DNA from: SKVR01 sp964491395
Lineage (GTDB): Bacteria > Bacteroidota > Bacteroidia > Bacteroidales > UBA7960
Assembly: GCA_964491395.1 (NCBI GenBank)
Contig: CAZBGI010000005.1
Coordinates: 37,903 to 101,902, forward strand
Direction: 5' to 3'
Length of the DNA: 64,000 nucleotides
Made by a program: the position numbers and the translations under genes. This document shows positions 18,363 to 27,805 of this stretch, one piece after another. Under the pieces are notes generated by a model, which saw only the letters and a program-made list of their open reading frames with translations, made no database searches and was not told the DNA's origin. Within the stretch, counting starts at the first letter, position 1; the number at the start of each line of letters is the position of its first letter.

Positions 18363-18401
18363 AAAAAAGCGCTTCCCGTTTCTAACCGGAAGCGCTTTTT
18401 T
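18363..18401. terminator. Bidirectional terminator
   Basis: AGCGCTTCC (18368 region) pairs with GGAAGCGCT around a 10-base loop, with A-tract before and T-tract after. It can end transcription of the kinase gene (plus) and of the beta-helix gene (minus), which converge here. Confidence 0.9.
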
Positions 18402-18419
18402 AGCAATTTCTATATTGGG

Positions 18420-20399
18420 CTACTGATAGTTTATATCGTCGTTGGTATTATTGGAGAACGTATTTCCTGACTCCGTGAGTTCTGCCGAGGATCTTACATC
18501 AATACCATAACCAAGACTATTGCTGATGGTACTGTTGCTCAGGGTCAGCCTGGCGCTGTTGCCCAGACCAAGATTGGTCTGGCCTATTCCTGAAATAAGG
18601 TTGCTGTTGCCTGCATAGGATATTTCAACATATTCCATGCTGTTTTCCATTCTGCTTGATTCTACAGCCAACCCTTTCCAGTGAGATGCTGATCCTGATT
18701 TGCGGGTAAAGATGATGTTTTCCGAAGCAGTGCCATTGGCAACGATTACCCCATCATTGATTATTCTCAATCTTGCATCATTGTCAAATTCCAGCACTGT
18801 CCCCGGTTGCAGGGTGATTTGGCCCGAAATATCCGAACTGCCATTGAAGAGATACGTTCCGTTTTTGAGTTTAGGCCAGGTTACATTCTCTGTTTCATCC
18901 AGCGAAGAACCCTGCACTTCCACATAGTTGTTGCTAAAATCCGTTTCAGTATCAATGGCTGCTATCTGTTGAACTCTTATATGCATTGCCGCCTGTGCAA
19001 TACCCTGTCCGAAATGGGAGTTTTCAATACTTATTCCGGTTCCGTCGTACCGGATATAAATACCATATCCGTCAATTTCGCTGAAGTGAACATTGCTAAG
19101 GGAAAGTCTTGCGCTCGAAGCCAACCCCAGTGCCGTTTTTTCAAATCCACTGGCCAGATTGCTATGGCCTGCATGTGCAAATTGTACATGTTCCATAAAT
19201 CCTTCGAGGCTGGAGTTTTCATAAAAGATACCTCTCCAAGAACCTGCCTGTTCAAGGCTCCCCTTGAATATAACCGGATTTGCACTGGTGCCCGATGCTC
19301 GTATAATGGCGTCCTCACGAAAATAAATCCTTACATCGTTATCTGCTACAAAAACAGCTCCTTCTTCAATGTTTATGTTATCGTATATATTTATATCATC
19401 AGAGAACCGGTAACGGCCATTCAATGCTGCCTTCCATGTATGATCGGTACTTAATTGTACATTGCTTCCATCCATAACAATGTCTGAATTGTTGAAATCC
19501 GATGCTTCATCAATATCTCTTATCTGTCCTGCCGTCATATATATGGCTCCCAGGTTGTTGTTGTCGAAAAGACAATTACTCATGGGGATACGGCTTTCCG
19601 CAGACCTTACTGAAAGGCCAAACCCATCCATGTGAGTAAAAGAAGAATTGCTGATATTTAATCTTCCTGACTCCACATGCAATCCGGTTCTGGGTCTTCC
19701 GGAAGAAATAATGCTACTGCCTGCATAAGAGATGTGCACGTGGTTGATTTCATTTTCTAGATTGTTAGACTCTACAATTACTCCCCTCCAATATCCGGGC
19801 ATTTCAGAATTTCCTGTAATGATAATCGGTTCATCTTCTGTTCCAACGGCATCCAATACACCATCGCTGGTAACCCGGATGCGGTTGTCGCTCATAACGG
19901 CTATTCTCACACCGGGATCAATAATCAGGTGTGCACTTACGTTTATGTCACCTGTAACCAGGTAATCGGGCACGGCAGGATCTTCCACAAGATTTATCAA
20001 GTGTAAATCGTCATTGTATGAACCGCTAATCTCCATGGTGCCGGCTGCCGTGGCCGTTACCGTCAGTTCATCTGAACTTTCGCCCAAAGTATTGTCTATG
20101 GTAAGATTGATTAGATAATCACCTGCTACATCGGGGGTAAACGTTGCGGTTGCAGAACTGGAATTATTGATGGTAGCATTGCTGCCTTCTGGCAGGGATG
20201 CAAAACTCCATGAGGAGGTATACCCCTCGTCGTTTAAATCAATAGATTCTCCTGAATTCAGTGTTACGGTTTGTCCGACACTTACTTCCTGATCCGGGCC
20301 TGCTACAGCTGTAAGTCCATGGTTATCTTCCTCTTCTTCGCAGCTAACAAAAATCATTACGGATAATGTGAACATTACTAATTGTGCTAATCTTTTCAT
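18420..20399 (-). CDS. PKD-like and right-handed beta-helix lipoprotein
   Basis: The 659-residue protein begins with a lipoprotein signal (LSVMIFVSCEEEED), then a PKD/Ig-like domain (about 30-118; AGPDQEVSVGQTVTLNSG), then three homologous blocks of about 170-180 residues. Each block has a cupped start (DPGVRI, EEGAVF, QPGTVL), a SENPIIFxG-type strand, a WRG/WKG element, a SYAG/AHAG turn and an LxLSNxxFSxxxGYGIxxR coil, as in parallel beta-helix proteins. These probably sit on the cell surface and bind or act on polysaccharide, but no catalytic residue pattern is clear. Function unknown. Confidence 0.75.
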   Translation of the reverse strand: MKRLAQLVMFTLSVMIFVSCEEEEDNHGLTAVAGPDQEVSVGQTVTLNSGESIDLNDEGYTSSWSFASLPEGSNATINNSSSATATFTPDVAGDYLINLTIDNTLGESSDELTVTATAAGTMEISGSYNDDLHLINLVEDPAVPDYLVTGDINVSAHLIIDPGVRIAVMSDNRIRVTSDGVLDAVGTEDEPIIITGNSEMPGYWRGVIVESNNLENEINHVHISYAGSSIISSGRPRTGLHVESGRLNISNSSFTHMDGFGLSVRSAESRIPMSNCLFDNNNLGAIYMTAGQIRDIDEASDFNNSDIVMDGSNVQLSTDHTWKAALNGRYRFSDDINIYDNINIEEGAVFVADNDVRIYFREDAIIRASGTSANPVIFKGSLEQAGSWRGIFYENSSLEGFMEHVQFAHAGHSNLASGFEKTALGLASSARLSLSNVHFSEIDGYGIYIRYDGTGISIENSHFGQGIAQAAMHIRVQQIAAIDTETDFSNNYVEVQGSSLDETENVTWPKLKNGTYLFNGSSDISGQITLQPGTVLEFDNDARLRIINDGVIVANGTASENIIFTRKSGSASHWKGLAVESSRMENSMEYVEISYAGNSNLISGIGQTNLGLGNSARLTLSNSTISNSLGYGIDVRSSAELTESGNTFSNNTNDDINYQ

Positions 20400-20722
20400 T
20401 TTAGTCTTCTTTTTATAGGTTCATGTAATAGATGAATTCAAGCCTTTGAAACTTTTCACAGTGGAAACGTTATCCGATGGCTTGTCATCATTTGCTCTTG
20501 AGTAAAACAAATTGAATTATGGATTAAAAATATAAGTAACCTGCTGGCAAAACGGGAATTTGGAAAATTCTCCGGACACGAACAAGTTTCTCTTTATTTA
20601 ATTTACACGAAAACCAACAGAATAGGGTCATGAAGTGTGAAGAAAAATCTGTAAAAAAAGCAAAAAAGCCTATGAATATAATTCACAGGCCTTAATAATG
20701 AAGGTTACGGGGATGATTCGGA
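20400..20722. other. Intergenic region between two minus-strand lipoprotein genes
   Basis: AT-rich. It holds the terminator at 20662-20692 of the upstream NlpE-like gene. No confident promoter for the beta-helix gene and no coding sequence seen. Confidence 0.5.
20662..20692 (-). terminator. Rho-independent terminator of NlpE-like gene
   Basis: Read on the minus strand, GCCTGTGAAT pairs with ATTCATAGGC around a 3-base loop and is followed by T6. It lies 31 bp after the stop codon at 20723. Confidence 0.8.
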
Positions 20723-21184
20723 TTATTGTTTTTCCAGCCGATACTGGTCTGCCAGTTCACCGGTTATTAGTTCTCCATTCCTGTCGAGATGAATGAGCGC
20801 ATTTTCTACTACCTTGTATTGGTTGGGTTTGTCGATATTGTCAAGTGTGATGGTAGTGTTATCTTCTTCCCATGACCAGCTACCGGTGCGTTCATAAAGA
20901 TTCCCGGGCTCTTTTCCTTCATAAACATAATGTAGTACATATTGCTGGTCGGGGAGTAACTGCAGAGTTGTTTTGATTCCTTCGCAGTCAGCGCAGGGCA
21001 GTACACCTGTATAGGTTCCGTAATAATCCAGTGAGTTGCGTGCATTGCTTTTATCGGGAGGCAACTCATTTTCTGTTGTCTTGTGGTTTTCTGTTGTACT
21101 GTTGTCGTACCTGGTGGGATCTTCTGTACAGGAATCAACCAAAAACAGAAGAATTGTCGTAAACATCCAAAGGGTTGTATTCAT
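20723..21184 (-). CDS. NlpE N-terminal-domain lipoprotein
   Basis: The 153-residue protein has a signal peptide with SxC-type lipobox (LFLVDSC at Cys18) and an NlpE-like barrel at about 50-153: YYGTYTGVLPCADCEGIKTT, with the CADC pair, and a repeat-strand pattern GSWSWEEDNTTITL. NlpE-family proteins are outer-membrane lipoproteins linked with copper tolerance and envelope stress; the CxxC is the proposed metal or redox site. Bacteroidota homologues are short like this one and lack the second NlpE domain. Role in metal handling is inference. Confidence 0.8.
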   Translation of the reverse strand: MNTTLWMFTTILLFLVDSCTEDPTRYDNSTTENHKTTENELPPDKSNARNSLDYYGTYTGVLPCADCEGIKTTLQLLPDQQYVLHYVYEGKEPGNLYERTGSWSWEEDNTTITLDNIDKPNQYKVVENALIHLDRNGELITGELADQYRLEKQ

Positions 21185-21254
21185 AGCTCATTTTATTTTG
21201 GTTTGTGAGATTTGATTAAAAAGCCATTATTGTGAAAAGTTGTGTGGGGTTTCA

Positions 21255-22037
21255 TTATTTAGGAGGAAGCAAATCATTGTTAACCAGGGCTCCCCCGTCT
21301 ATTTTGAAGATCGAACCGGTTATCCAGGAGGCTTTTTCGCTGAGCAGGTACAAGATCATATCTGCAATTTCTTCAGGTTTGCCCACTCTTTTAATGGGGT
21401 ATCTGGCAGTTGCTTTTTTCACCATTTCTTCATAGGCATCCTTACTATCTACTATTTTGTTATCCAGGTGAATGTTGGTGGTTACCAATCCCGGGTTAAC
21501 TGAATTGACCCTGATTTGGTAAGGAGCCAAATCGCCGGCCAGAAATTCTGTGAGCATATCCAGTCCTGCCTTGCTGACAGAATAAGCCACGCTTGTTCCG
21601 GGACGTAGGGCTGCAATGGATGAGATATTTACAATCGAAGCGCCTTTTGCAGCTTTCAGATAAGGCAAAAGAACCTGGGTAAGCAAATAAGGGCCATTGA
21701 GATTGACATCGAGATTGAATTTCCAGTCTTCGTAAGGAATCATTTCTATCCCCCCTTTGGTTAGCACGCCAGCAGCATGCACCAGCCCATGAACTTTTCC
21801 GTGTTTATGTTTAATATATTCCGCTAAGTCCTGGCAATCTTTCTTATTACGAACATCTCCGTAATAAAATTCCATATTATCGGGGATAGTACCAATACTT
21901 TTGGCTGCACGTTCCGTTTTTTCTTTGCTCCGCGAGAAAGAAATAACCTGGTTGTGCTGCTCCTCACTTAACTTTTTAATGGTGCTTAATCCGATTCCTG
22001 AACTACCCCCGGTAACAATAAAAACTCTCTTCTCCAT
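21255..22037 (-). CDS. Short-chain dehydrogenase/reductase
   Basis: The 260-residue protein is a classical SDR: TGGSSGIG cofactor loop at about 9-16, NAG-equivalent HAAG, catalytic Ser in VNISSIAAL, and the YSVSK motif (Tyr/Lys), then NPGLVTTNIH and the C-terminal ITGSIFKIDGG. It binds NAD(H) or NADP(H); the basic SRSKEKTERA after the second strand suggests NADP(H). Substrate unknown. It is monocistronic by spacing. Confidence 0.88.
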   Translation of the reverse strand: MEKRVFIVTGGSSGIGLSTIKKLSEEQHNQVISFSRSKEKTERAAKSIGTIPDNMEFYYGDVRNKKDCQDLAEYIKHKHGKVHGLVHAAGVLTKGGIEMIPYEDWKFNLDVNLNGPYLLTQVLLPYLKAAKGASIVNISSIAALRPGTSVAYSVSKAGLDMLTEFLAGDLAPYQIRVNSVNPGLVTTNIHLDNKIVDSKDAYEEMVKKATARYPIKRVGKPEEIADMILYLLSEKASWITGSIFKIDGGALVNNDLLPPK

Positions 22038-22339
22038 AGTGGCTGTTTTTTTAGTTTTTCTATAAACCGCGCATGGTTTTTACATGGTGTATTATAATAA
22101 CATGATTGTTTTGTATTATATTGTATTGCAATGCCTAAATATACAAATTATCTGACAAAACAGGTGTTTTATTACAATGTTAAAGGATAAGAAATACCCA
22201 TAGGGGCAGATGAACTAATGGGTCTTTGCTTTTTTAAAAAATGGTAACTTTGTAGGAAGGCGATTTTAAATCCCTTGCATGGCTTTAAGGTTGCTGCATA
22301 ACGAAAAAGTGAATATTCAGAATAATCAGATAAACTTAC
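22038..22339. other. Divergent intergenic region
   Basis: This 302-bp spacer separates the SDR (minus) from mtaB (plus) and contains the -7 element at 22245-22252. No other signal recognised. Confidence 0.5.
22245..22252 (+). promoter_or_regulatory. -7 element upstream of mtaB
   Basis: TAACTTTG matches TAnnTTTG. A TTTG at 22225-22228 lies 16 bp upstream, slightly short for a standard -33. Confidence 0.5.
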
Positions 22340-23626
22340 GTGAAAAGAATAGCCTTTCAAACACTGGGCTGTAAACTCAACTTCAGTGAAACCTCAACCC
22401 TGAGCCGGCAGTTCGGGAATGAAGGTTTTGAACAAGTAGAGTTCAATGATCCGGCCGATATATATGTTATCAATTCCTGTTCAGTAACCCACAATGCCGA
22501 AAAGCGTTGCAAAGAACTGATAAAAAAGGCAATGAAGAAAAATCCTGATGCCCACGTGGCGATTATTGGTTGTTTTTCTCAAATCAATCCCGAGGAAATT
22601 CGTGCCATCCCCGGGGTAGATATTGTTTTGGGAAATGCCGACAAGTTTAACCTTTTTGAGCACATACAACAACTAAGGTCCAAAGGAGAAACGGTTGCCC
22701 AGGATATAGCTGTGGAAGAACCGGAAGAGTTCGTTTCCGGTTATTCGATGGATGACCGAACCCGCTCTTTTTTCAAAATTCAGGATGGCTGCGATTATTT
22801 CTGTGCCTATTGTACTATCCCGTTGGCTCGCGGCAGAAGTCGCAGCAACAATATTGCTGCCACCATCAAAACAGCTACTGAAATTGCCCGTACCAACATC
22901 AAAGAGGTAGTGCTTTCAGGGGTAAATATCGGTGATTTTGGCAAAGATCACGGGGAAGATTTTTATGGCTTCCTGCAAGAACTCATCAAGGTGAAAGGGT
23001 TAGAAAGAATCCGCATTTCTTCCATTGAGCCCGATTTGTTGAGTGACGAAATCATACACCTTGTGGCAGAGAATGATGTCCTGATGCCTCACTTTCATAT
23101 TCCCTTACAGGCTGGTTCTGATGAAGTCCTTAAGGCCATGGGGCGCCGGTATGATACTGCCAGGTTTGCCTCGCGGGTAGCACTGATAAAAAAAATTATG
23201 CCTCATGCCTGTATTGCTGCTGACCTTATCGTGGGTTTTCCGGCTGAAACCGGTGATCTTTTTCAGCAATCCTATGATTTTGTAAGAAAGACAGATGTTT
23301 CTTATGTGCACGTGTTTACCTACAGCGAACGCGATAATACAAGGGCCGTAAAATACGACACGCAAATCCCCGTGAAAGAACGTACCCTGCGCAGCAAAGT
23401 GATGCAACAACTTTCAGCTCAGAAAAAAGATGCGTTTTACCGTAGCAATCACATGCAGAAATCGAATGTATTATGGGAAAAAGATAATGTAGAAGGTTTT
23501 ATGTATGGTTTTACAGAAAACTATATCAAGGTGAAAGCTCCTTTTGATGTGAAGAAAGTAAATACGATTGAAAAAGTAATACTGAACTTTTTAGACGAGG
23601 ATGGAGTTTACTTATGTAGGTTCTAA
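22340..23626 (+). CDS. mtaB: tRNA (t6A37) methylthiotransferase MtaB
   Basis: The 428-residue radical-SAM enzyme converts t6A37 to ms2t6A37 in tRNAs. The N-terminal MTTase domain has its cysteines in LGCKLNFSE, NSCSVTH and IIGCFSQ. The radical-SAM cluster motif is DGCDYFCAYCTIP (CxxxCxxC), followed by ARGRSRS, which is typical of MtaB rather than MiaB. Start is GTG 22340, which gives the conserved MKRIAFQTLGCKLN. The next gene begins 59 bp after the stop. Confidence 0.95.
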   Translation: MKRIAFQTLGCKLNFSETSTLSRQFGNEGFEQVEFNDPADIYVINSCSVTHNAEKRCKELIKKAMKKNPDAHVAIIGCFSQINPEEIRAIPGVDIVLGNADKFNLFEHIQQLRSKGETVAQDIAVEEPEEFVSGYSMDDRTRSFFKIQDGCDYFCAYCTIPLARGRSRSNNIAATIKTATEIARTNIKEVVLSGVNIGDFGKDHGEDFYGFLQELIKVKGLERIRISSIEPDLLSDEIIHLVAENDVLMPHFHIPLQAGSDEVLKAMGRRYDTARFASRVALIKKIMPHACIAADLIVGFPAETGDLFQQSYDFVRKTDVSYVHVFTYSERDNTRAVKYDTQIPVKERTLRSKVMQQLSAQKKDAFYRSNHMQKSNVLWEKDNVEGFMYGFTENYIKVKAPFDVKKVNTIEKVILNFLDEDGVYLCRF

Positions 23627-23685
23627 GCCAGGGTGCAATTTCAGGGCAGGATAGTACCGAAAAAAATACTCAATCTCGATACATA

Positions 23686-24489
23686 ATGACACCAGATTTA
23701 CAATACTTAACCCGGGAAGTAATACAAATCAGTAAATCCGCCGGTGCTTTTATCCGGCAGGAAATGGATAAGGTAAAAAAGCATGATATTGAAAGCAAAG
23801 GTACCCACGATTATGTAACCTACGTGGACAAAACCGCTGAAAAGCAGATTGTGGAGGAACTCCAACCGCTGCTGCCCACCGCAGGATTTATTACGGAAGA
23901 GCAAACCATAGAAACCAGTCGGAAAGAATTCATGTGGGTGATAGACCCTTTGGATGGCACAACCAATTTTATCCACGGACTACCGTGCTTTAGTGTCAGT
24001 ATTGCTTTGATGCAAAACGAGCAGGTGGTATTGGGTGTGGTGTATGAAATCAATCTGGACGAATGTTTTTACGCCTGGGATGGCGGAGGTGCTTTTTTAA
24101 ACGATCAACCCATAAAAGTGTCAGAAACAGCGGCCCTGCAACAAAGTTTGCTGGCTACAGGTTTTCCCTATCATGATTATTCACGTTTGGAGAAATATCT
24201 CGAGTTGTTTACCTGGTGTCTGCACAATACCCATGGGGTAAGACGGCTGGGAAGCGCGGCAGTAGATCTGGCATATGTTGCCTGCGGCAGGTTTGATGCC
24301 TTTTTCGAATACAGTCTGAATGCCTGGGATGTGGCCGCCGGCGCTATTATTGTACAACAGGCCGGGGGGAGAGTTACTGACTTTGAAGGAGGGGGCAATT
24401 ATATATTTGGAGGAGAACTTATTGCCACCAACGCGAAGATTTGTGATGAATTTCTGGACAAAGCACGAAGTGCTTTTCATAAACAATAG
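23686..24489 (+). CDS. Inositol monophosphatase family protein
   Basis: The 267-residue protein has all metal-site motifs of the family: ITEEQT (Glu), WVIDPLDGTTNFIHG, and WDVAAGAIIVQQAGG. Substrate may be myo-inositol phosphate or a related sugar phosphate (SuhB-type); family members also include bisphosphate nucleotidases, but the length and motif spacing fit the inositol monophosphatase group. Likely cytosolic. Possibly cotranscribed with mtaB. Confidence 0.9.
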   Translation: MTPDLQYLTREVIQISKSAGAFIRQEMDKVKKHDIESKGTHDYVTYVDKTAEKQIVEELQPLLPTAGFITEEQTIETSRKEFMWVIDPLDGTTNFIHGLPCFSVSIALMQNEQVVLGVVYEINLDECFYAWDGGGAFLNDQPIKVSETAALQQSLLATGFPYHDYSRLEKYLELFTWCLHNTHGVRRLGSAAVDLAYVACGRFDAFFEYSLNAWDVAAGAIIVQQAGGRVTDFEGGGNYIFGGELIATNAKICDEFLDKARSAFHKQ

Positions 24490-24598
24490 TACCATTTTTG
24501 CTTTGCAGACAGGGTGTATATGATTAAACAATCTGTTTGTGCAGGTTAAGAAAACTTTGATATCTATTTTATGCTAAAAGGTTGTGAGAGGGGTGAAG

Positions 24599-24606
24599 TA
24601 TCTTTG
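24599..24606 (+). promoter_or_regulatory. -7 element upstream of the antiporter gene
   Basis: TATCTTTG, a frequent form of the Bacteroidota -7 element, 70 bp before the TTG start. A TTG at 24582-24584 is only 14 bp upstream, so the -33 is uncertain. Confidence 0.5.
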
Positions 24607-24675
24607 CACCTGCAGAAAAAAAATGGGTATTAGTTTTTTGGGTATAAATTCAGAAAGAACTAATTCATAAACGTT

Positions 24676-26370
24676 TTGGAACCATTTTCGGATAGCTTTC
24701 TGGAGTTTGCAGCCATTCTTGCTGTTGCGGTGGGATTGGGATTTATTGGCCGTTTGCTTAAGCAGCCGCTCATTGTATCTTTTATCATTGTAGGTTTGGT
24801 GGTAGGTCCTCATGGACTCGATCTTCTGCGTTCAGTAGAGAAAATACACCTGCTGTCAGAAATGGGGATTGCCGTGCTGCTTTTTGTTGTCGGTTTGAAG
24901 CTTGATGTGACGCTGATTCGCACCAGCGGAAAAGTGGCTCTGGCTACCGGACTTGGCCAGGTGATATTTACTTCTGTTTTTGGATATTTTATTTGTATTG
25001 CCCTGGGCTTTGAGTCGGTAACCAGCATATATATCGCTGTAGCGCTGACTTTTTCCAGTACCATTATTATCGTTAAACTGCTTTCCGATAAGAAAGAAAT
25101 TCAGTCCCTTCACGGTCAAATCTCCATCGGGTTTCTTATTGTACAGGATATTGTTGTGATATTAGCCATGATTGTTCTCTCCGCCATGGGTACGCAAAGC
25201 GACTACTCTGTGGTGGAAGAGATTGCCTGGGTGATTGTAAAGGGGGTTGCCATGATAATAGGTGTAATTTTGCTTATCCGCTATGTAATGCCCCGTCTTA
25301 CCAGTCTGATGGCACGCAACCAGGAATTGCTGGTATTGTTTTCCCTTGCATGGGCGATTGCACTGGCCGCATTCAGCGATTACCTGGGTTTCAGCAAAGA
25401 AGTAGGCGCTTTTCTGGGTGGTATTTCGCTGGCTTCAACTTCCTATCGTGAAATAATTTCCGGGAGATTGATATCCCTGCGTGACTTCCTGCTCTTGTTT
25501 TTCTTTATTCATCTGGGTAGCCAGGTGGACCTCTCCCTGGTGGGAGAACAGATTGTGCCGGCCCTCATTTTGTCCGCATTTGTGCTGATAGGCAATCCTA
25601 TTATTGTAATGATTATTCTCGGTATTATGGGATACAGGAAAAGAACCGGCTTTCTGGCAGGTTTAAATGTGGCACAGATTTCAGAGTTCTCCCTGATCCT
25701 GGCTGCTTTAGGACTTTCTTTAGGACAGATTGATGAAGAGACCCTGGGTTTGATCACCCTGGTTGGATTGATAACTATCGGGATATCTACTTACCTTATC
25801 AATTATTCACACCAGTTGTTTGAGCACGTTGCTCCCATTCTCAATATTTTCGAGAGAAAAAATCCCTACAGTGAGATTTCTGACGAAGAGATTGTCAATA
25901 ATCCTTTTGATGTAATTATTTTCGGTCTTGGAATGTATGGGAACAATATAGCCAAAAGTTTGGAAGCCCAAGGTTTCCGAGTCTTTGGGGTTGATTTTGA
26001 TCCCCGCAATGTGAAGCGCTGGAGGCGCAAAGGGAGAGCCGCTCAATACGGAGATGCTGATGATCCTGAACTGATGGAGATTCTTCCGGGAAATACCCAA
26101 TGTGTTATCTCAACATTGCCTGATAAAGCGATTAACATGGCTTTGATTAAGTATCTGCAGCAGGTGGATTACAAGGGTAAAATTGCCGTTACTTCCTATT
26201 ATGGTCGTACTGCAAAAGAACTGGAATTGTCTGGTGCCGACCTGATCCTGCTTCCTTTCGTGGATGCTTCCGAAAATATTGTGGATAGGCTTAAATCGTT
26301 GAAAGTAAGAGGGACATCAGAAAGGAGAGGATTAGAGACAAGAGAGGAGAATAACTCAGGAACTCAATAA
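24676..26370 (+). CDS. KefB/KefC-type cation:proton antiporter (CPA2) with TrkA-N domain
   Basis: The 564-residue protein has about twelve membrane helices (about 8-390) of the Na+/H+ exchanger fold, with GFIGRLLKQPLIVSFIIVG early and the helix containing FSDYLGFSKEVGAFLGG. A cytosolic TrkA-N nucleotide-binding domain follows (about 412-535; IIFGLGMYGNNIAKSL, GVDFDPRN, YGDADDPE). Family function is K+ or Na+/H+ exchange controlled by bound nucleotide. The start is TTG 24676, giving the short MEPFSDSFLEF leader before the first helix. The ion is not determined. Confidence 0.88.
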   Translation: MEPFSDSFLEFAAILAVAVGLGFIGRLLKQPLIVSFIIVGLVVGPHGLDLLRSVEKIHLLSEMGIAVLLFVVGLKLDVTLIRTSGKVALATGLGQVIFTSVFGYFICIALGFESVTSIYIAVALTFSSTIIIVKLLSDKKEIQSLHGQISIGFLIVQDIVVILAMIVLSAMGTQSDYSVVEEIAWVIVKGVAMIIGVILLIRYVMPRLTSLMARNQELLVLFSLAWAIALAAFSDYLGFSKEVGAFLGGISLASTSYREIISGRLISLRDFLLLFFFIHLGSQVDLSLVGEQIVPALILSAFVLIGNPIIVMIILGIMGYRKRTGFLAGLNVAQISEFSLILAALGLSLGQIDEETLGLITLVGLITIGISTYLINYSHQLFEHVAPILNIFERKNPYSEISDEEIVNNPFDVIIFGLGMYGNNIAKSLEAQGFRVFGVDFDPRNVKRWRRKGRAAQYGDADDPELMEILPGNTQCVISTLPDKAINMALIKYLQQVDYKGKIAVTSYYGRTAKELELSGADLILLPFVDASENIVDRLKSLKVRGTSERRGLETREENNSGTQ

Positions 26371-26468
26371 TTCCATAACCCCATTCACAGATATACTAAT
26401 TTATCTCTTAAAAAGCAGATAAATTTGATTATCTACAAAAAAGAAGATATATTTGTTGCAAAAAGAAC

Positions 26469-27086
26469 ATGACGGCTATTATTACAGGAGATATTATGGG
26501 TTCGCGCGGGGTTAAAAACCCGGAACAGTGGTTAAAGCCCCTGAAAAATTTCTTTGTTACACTGGGAAATGAGCCTAAAGTGTGGCAGTTTTTCCGGGGT
26601 GATAGTTTTCAGCTGGAGGTTGCAGATGCACCTCATGCTCTGGAAGTTGCTATCCGCATCAAGGCATTGGTAAAAAGCATCAAGGGGCTGGATGTCCGAA
26701 TGGCTATAGGCATTGGCAGCAAATCATATGATGCACCCAGCATTACCGAAGCCAATGGTGATGCTTTTGTTTTTTCAGGCAAGCTTTTCGAACAAATGAA
26801 GAAAAAATCTCTTGCTATAAAAACACCCTGGGAAGATGTAGATGAACAAATCAATGTCTGTCTGGGTTTGGCACTATTAATAATGGACAAGTGGAGCGTA
26901 AGTTCAGCGGAGGTGGTACAGCTTGCATTGGCTTTTCCTGGTGCTACACAAACAAAACTGGCAGAAAAATTGGATATCAGCCAAGGCAGAGTAAGTGACA
27001 GGCAGCGAAGGGCCGGACTGGAAGAGATACTTGCCATGGAGAAATATTTCGGAAAACTTATCAGACAAAAAACCGGCACACCATGA
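26469..27086 (+). CDS. SatD-family protein
   Basis: The 205-residue protein starts MTAIITGDIMGSRGV, contains FFRGDSFQLEV and VRMAIGIGSKSYDAPSITEANGDAF split across strands, and ends in a helix-turn-helix-like region (TQTKLAEKLDISQGRVSDRQ). This matches the SatD family, whose founding member belongs to a Streptococcus mutans acid-tolerance locus. The C-terminal HTH suggests DNA binding. The DNA-contact role is inference. Its stop overlaps the start of the DUF3307 gene (ATGA), so the two are translationally coupled. Confidence 0.8.
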   Translation: MTAIITGDIMGSRGVKNPEQWLKPLKNFFVTLGNEPKVWQFFRGDSFQLEVADAPHALEVAIRIKALVKSIKGLDVRMAIGIGSKSYDAPSITEANGDAFVFSGKLFEQMKKKSLAIKTPWEDVDEQINVCLGLALLIMDKWSVSSAEVVQLALAFPGATQTKLAEKLDISQGRVSDRQRRAGLEEILAMEKYFGKLIRQKTGTP

Positions 27087-27805
27087 TTTTGTTTTTAAAA
27101 ATATTGCTTGCTCATCTTATTGGTGATTTTGTGCTTCAGCCCGATAGTTGGGTAAAAAGTAAAAACCGTAAAGAATACCACTCTCCTAAACTCTATCTTC
27201 ATCTGTTGGTGCATGCCGTTGTCTTGGCCCTTTTTCTGGAGTTTGATACCCGCTATTGGTTGGGATATACGGTTATTATCCTTTCTCATTTTTTATTGGA
27301 TATTTTTAAAATTTGGACCCAGCGTTTTCGACCTCACAGCCGGTTTATGTTTATGGTCGATCAGATTTTACATATCCTGGTAATCGTGCTGGTAGTTTCT
27401 TTTTATGAGCCTGTGAATGTTTCCTTTGAAAAGGTGCTTACCTATCCTTTGTTACTGCTGATAACCTGCCTGGTGGTGGTGACATTTGTGGCAGGAGTGG
27501 TGGTAAAAGTCTTTATTGCCCGATGGAATCCGGATGTTATCGGAGATAAAGATCTTACCAAAGACAAGGCCGGTTATATTATTGGTATTCTGGAAAGGTT
27601 GCTGGTTTTTGTCTTTGTGGTTCTTGGACGTTGGGAAGCCATTGGTTTTCTTATTGCCGCCAAGTCCGTTTTTCGTTTTGGAGACTTGAAAGAACCCCGT
27701 GAGCGCATGCTTACCGAGTATATTCTTATAGGCACACTTGCAAGTTTTGGGGTTGCCATCATGATTGGACTAACTTATTTACAGCTGGTAAACTTATACC
27801 CTTAA
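27083..27805 (+). CDS. DUF3307 membrane protein
   Basis: The 240-residue protein has six or more membrane helices, with conserved polar motifs in the membrane: LLAHLIGDFVLQPDSWVKSK, HLLVHAVVLALF, LSHFLLDIFK and DQILHI. This His/Asp pattern is typical of DUF3307. The gene overlaps the SatD gene by 4 bp, a pairing I know from other Bacteroidota, and suggests SatD acts with or on this protein. Its stop overlaps the stop of the convergent FAD-oxidoreductase gene by 3 bp. Biochemical role unknown. Confidence 0.8.
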   Translation: MILFLKILLAHLIGDFVLQPDSWVKSKNRKEYHSPKLYLHLLVHAVVLALFLEFDTRYWLGYTVIILSHFLLDIFKIWTQRFRPHSRFMFMVDQILHILVIVLVVSFYEPVNVSFEKVLTYPLLLLITCLVVVTFVAGVVVKVFIARWNPDVIGDKDLTKDKAGYIIGILERLLVFVFVVLGRWEAIGFLIAAKSVFRFGDLKEPRERMLTEYILIGTLASFGVAIMIGLTYLQLVNLYP

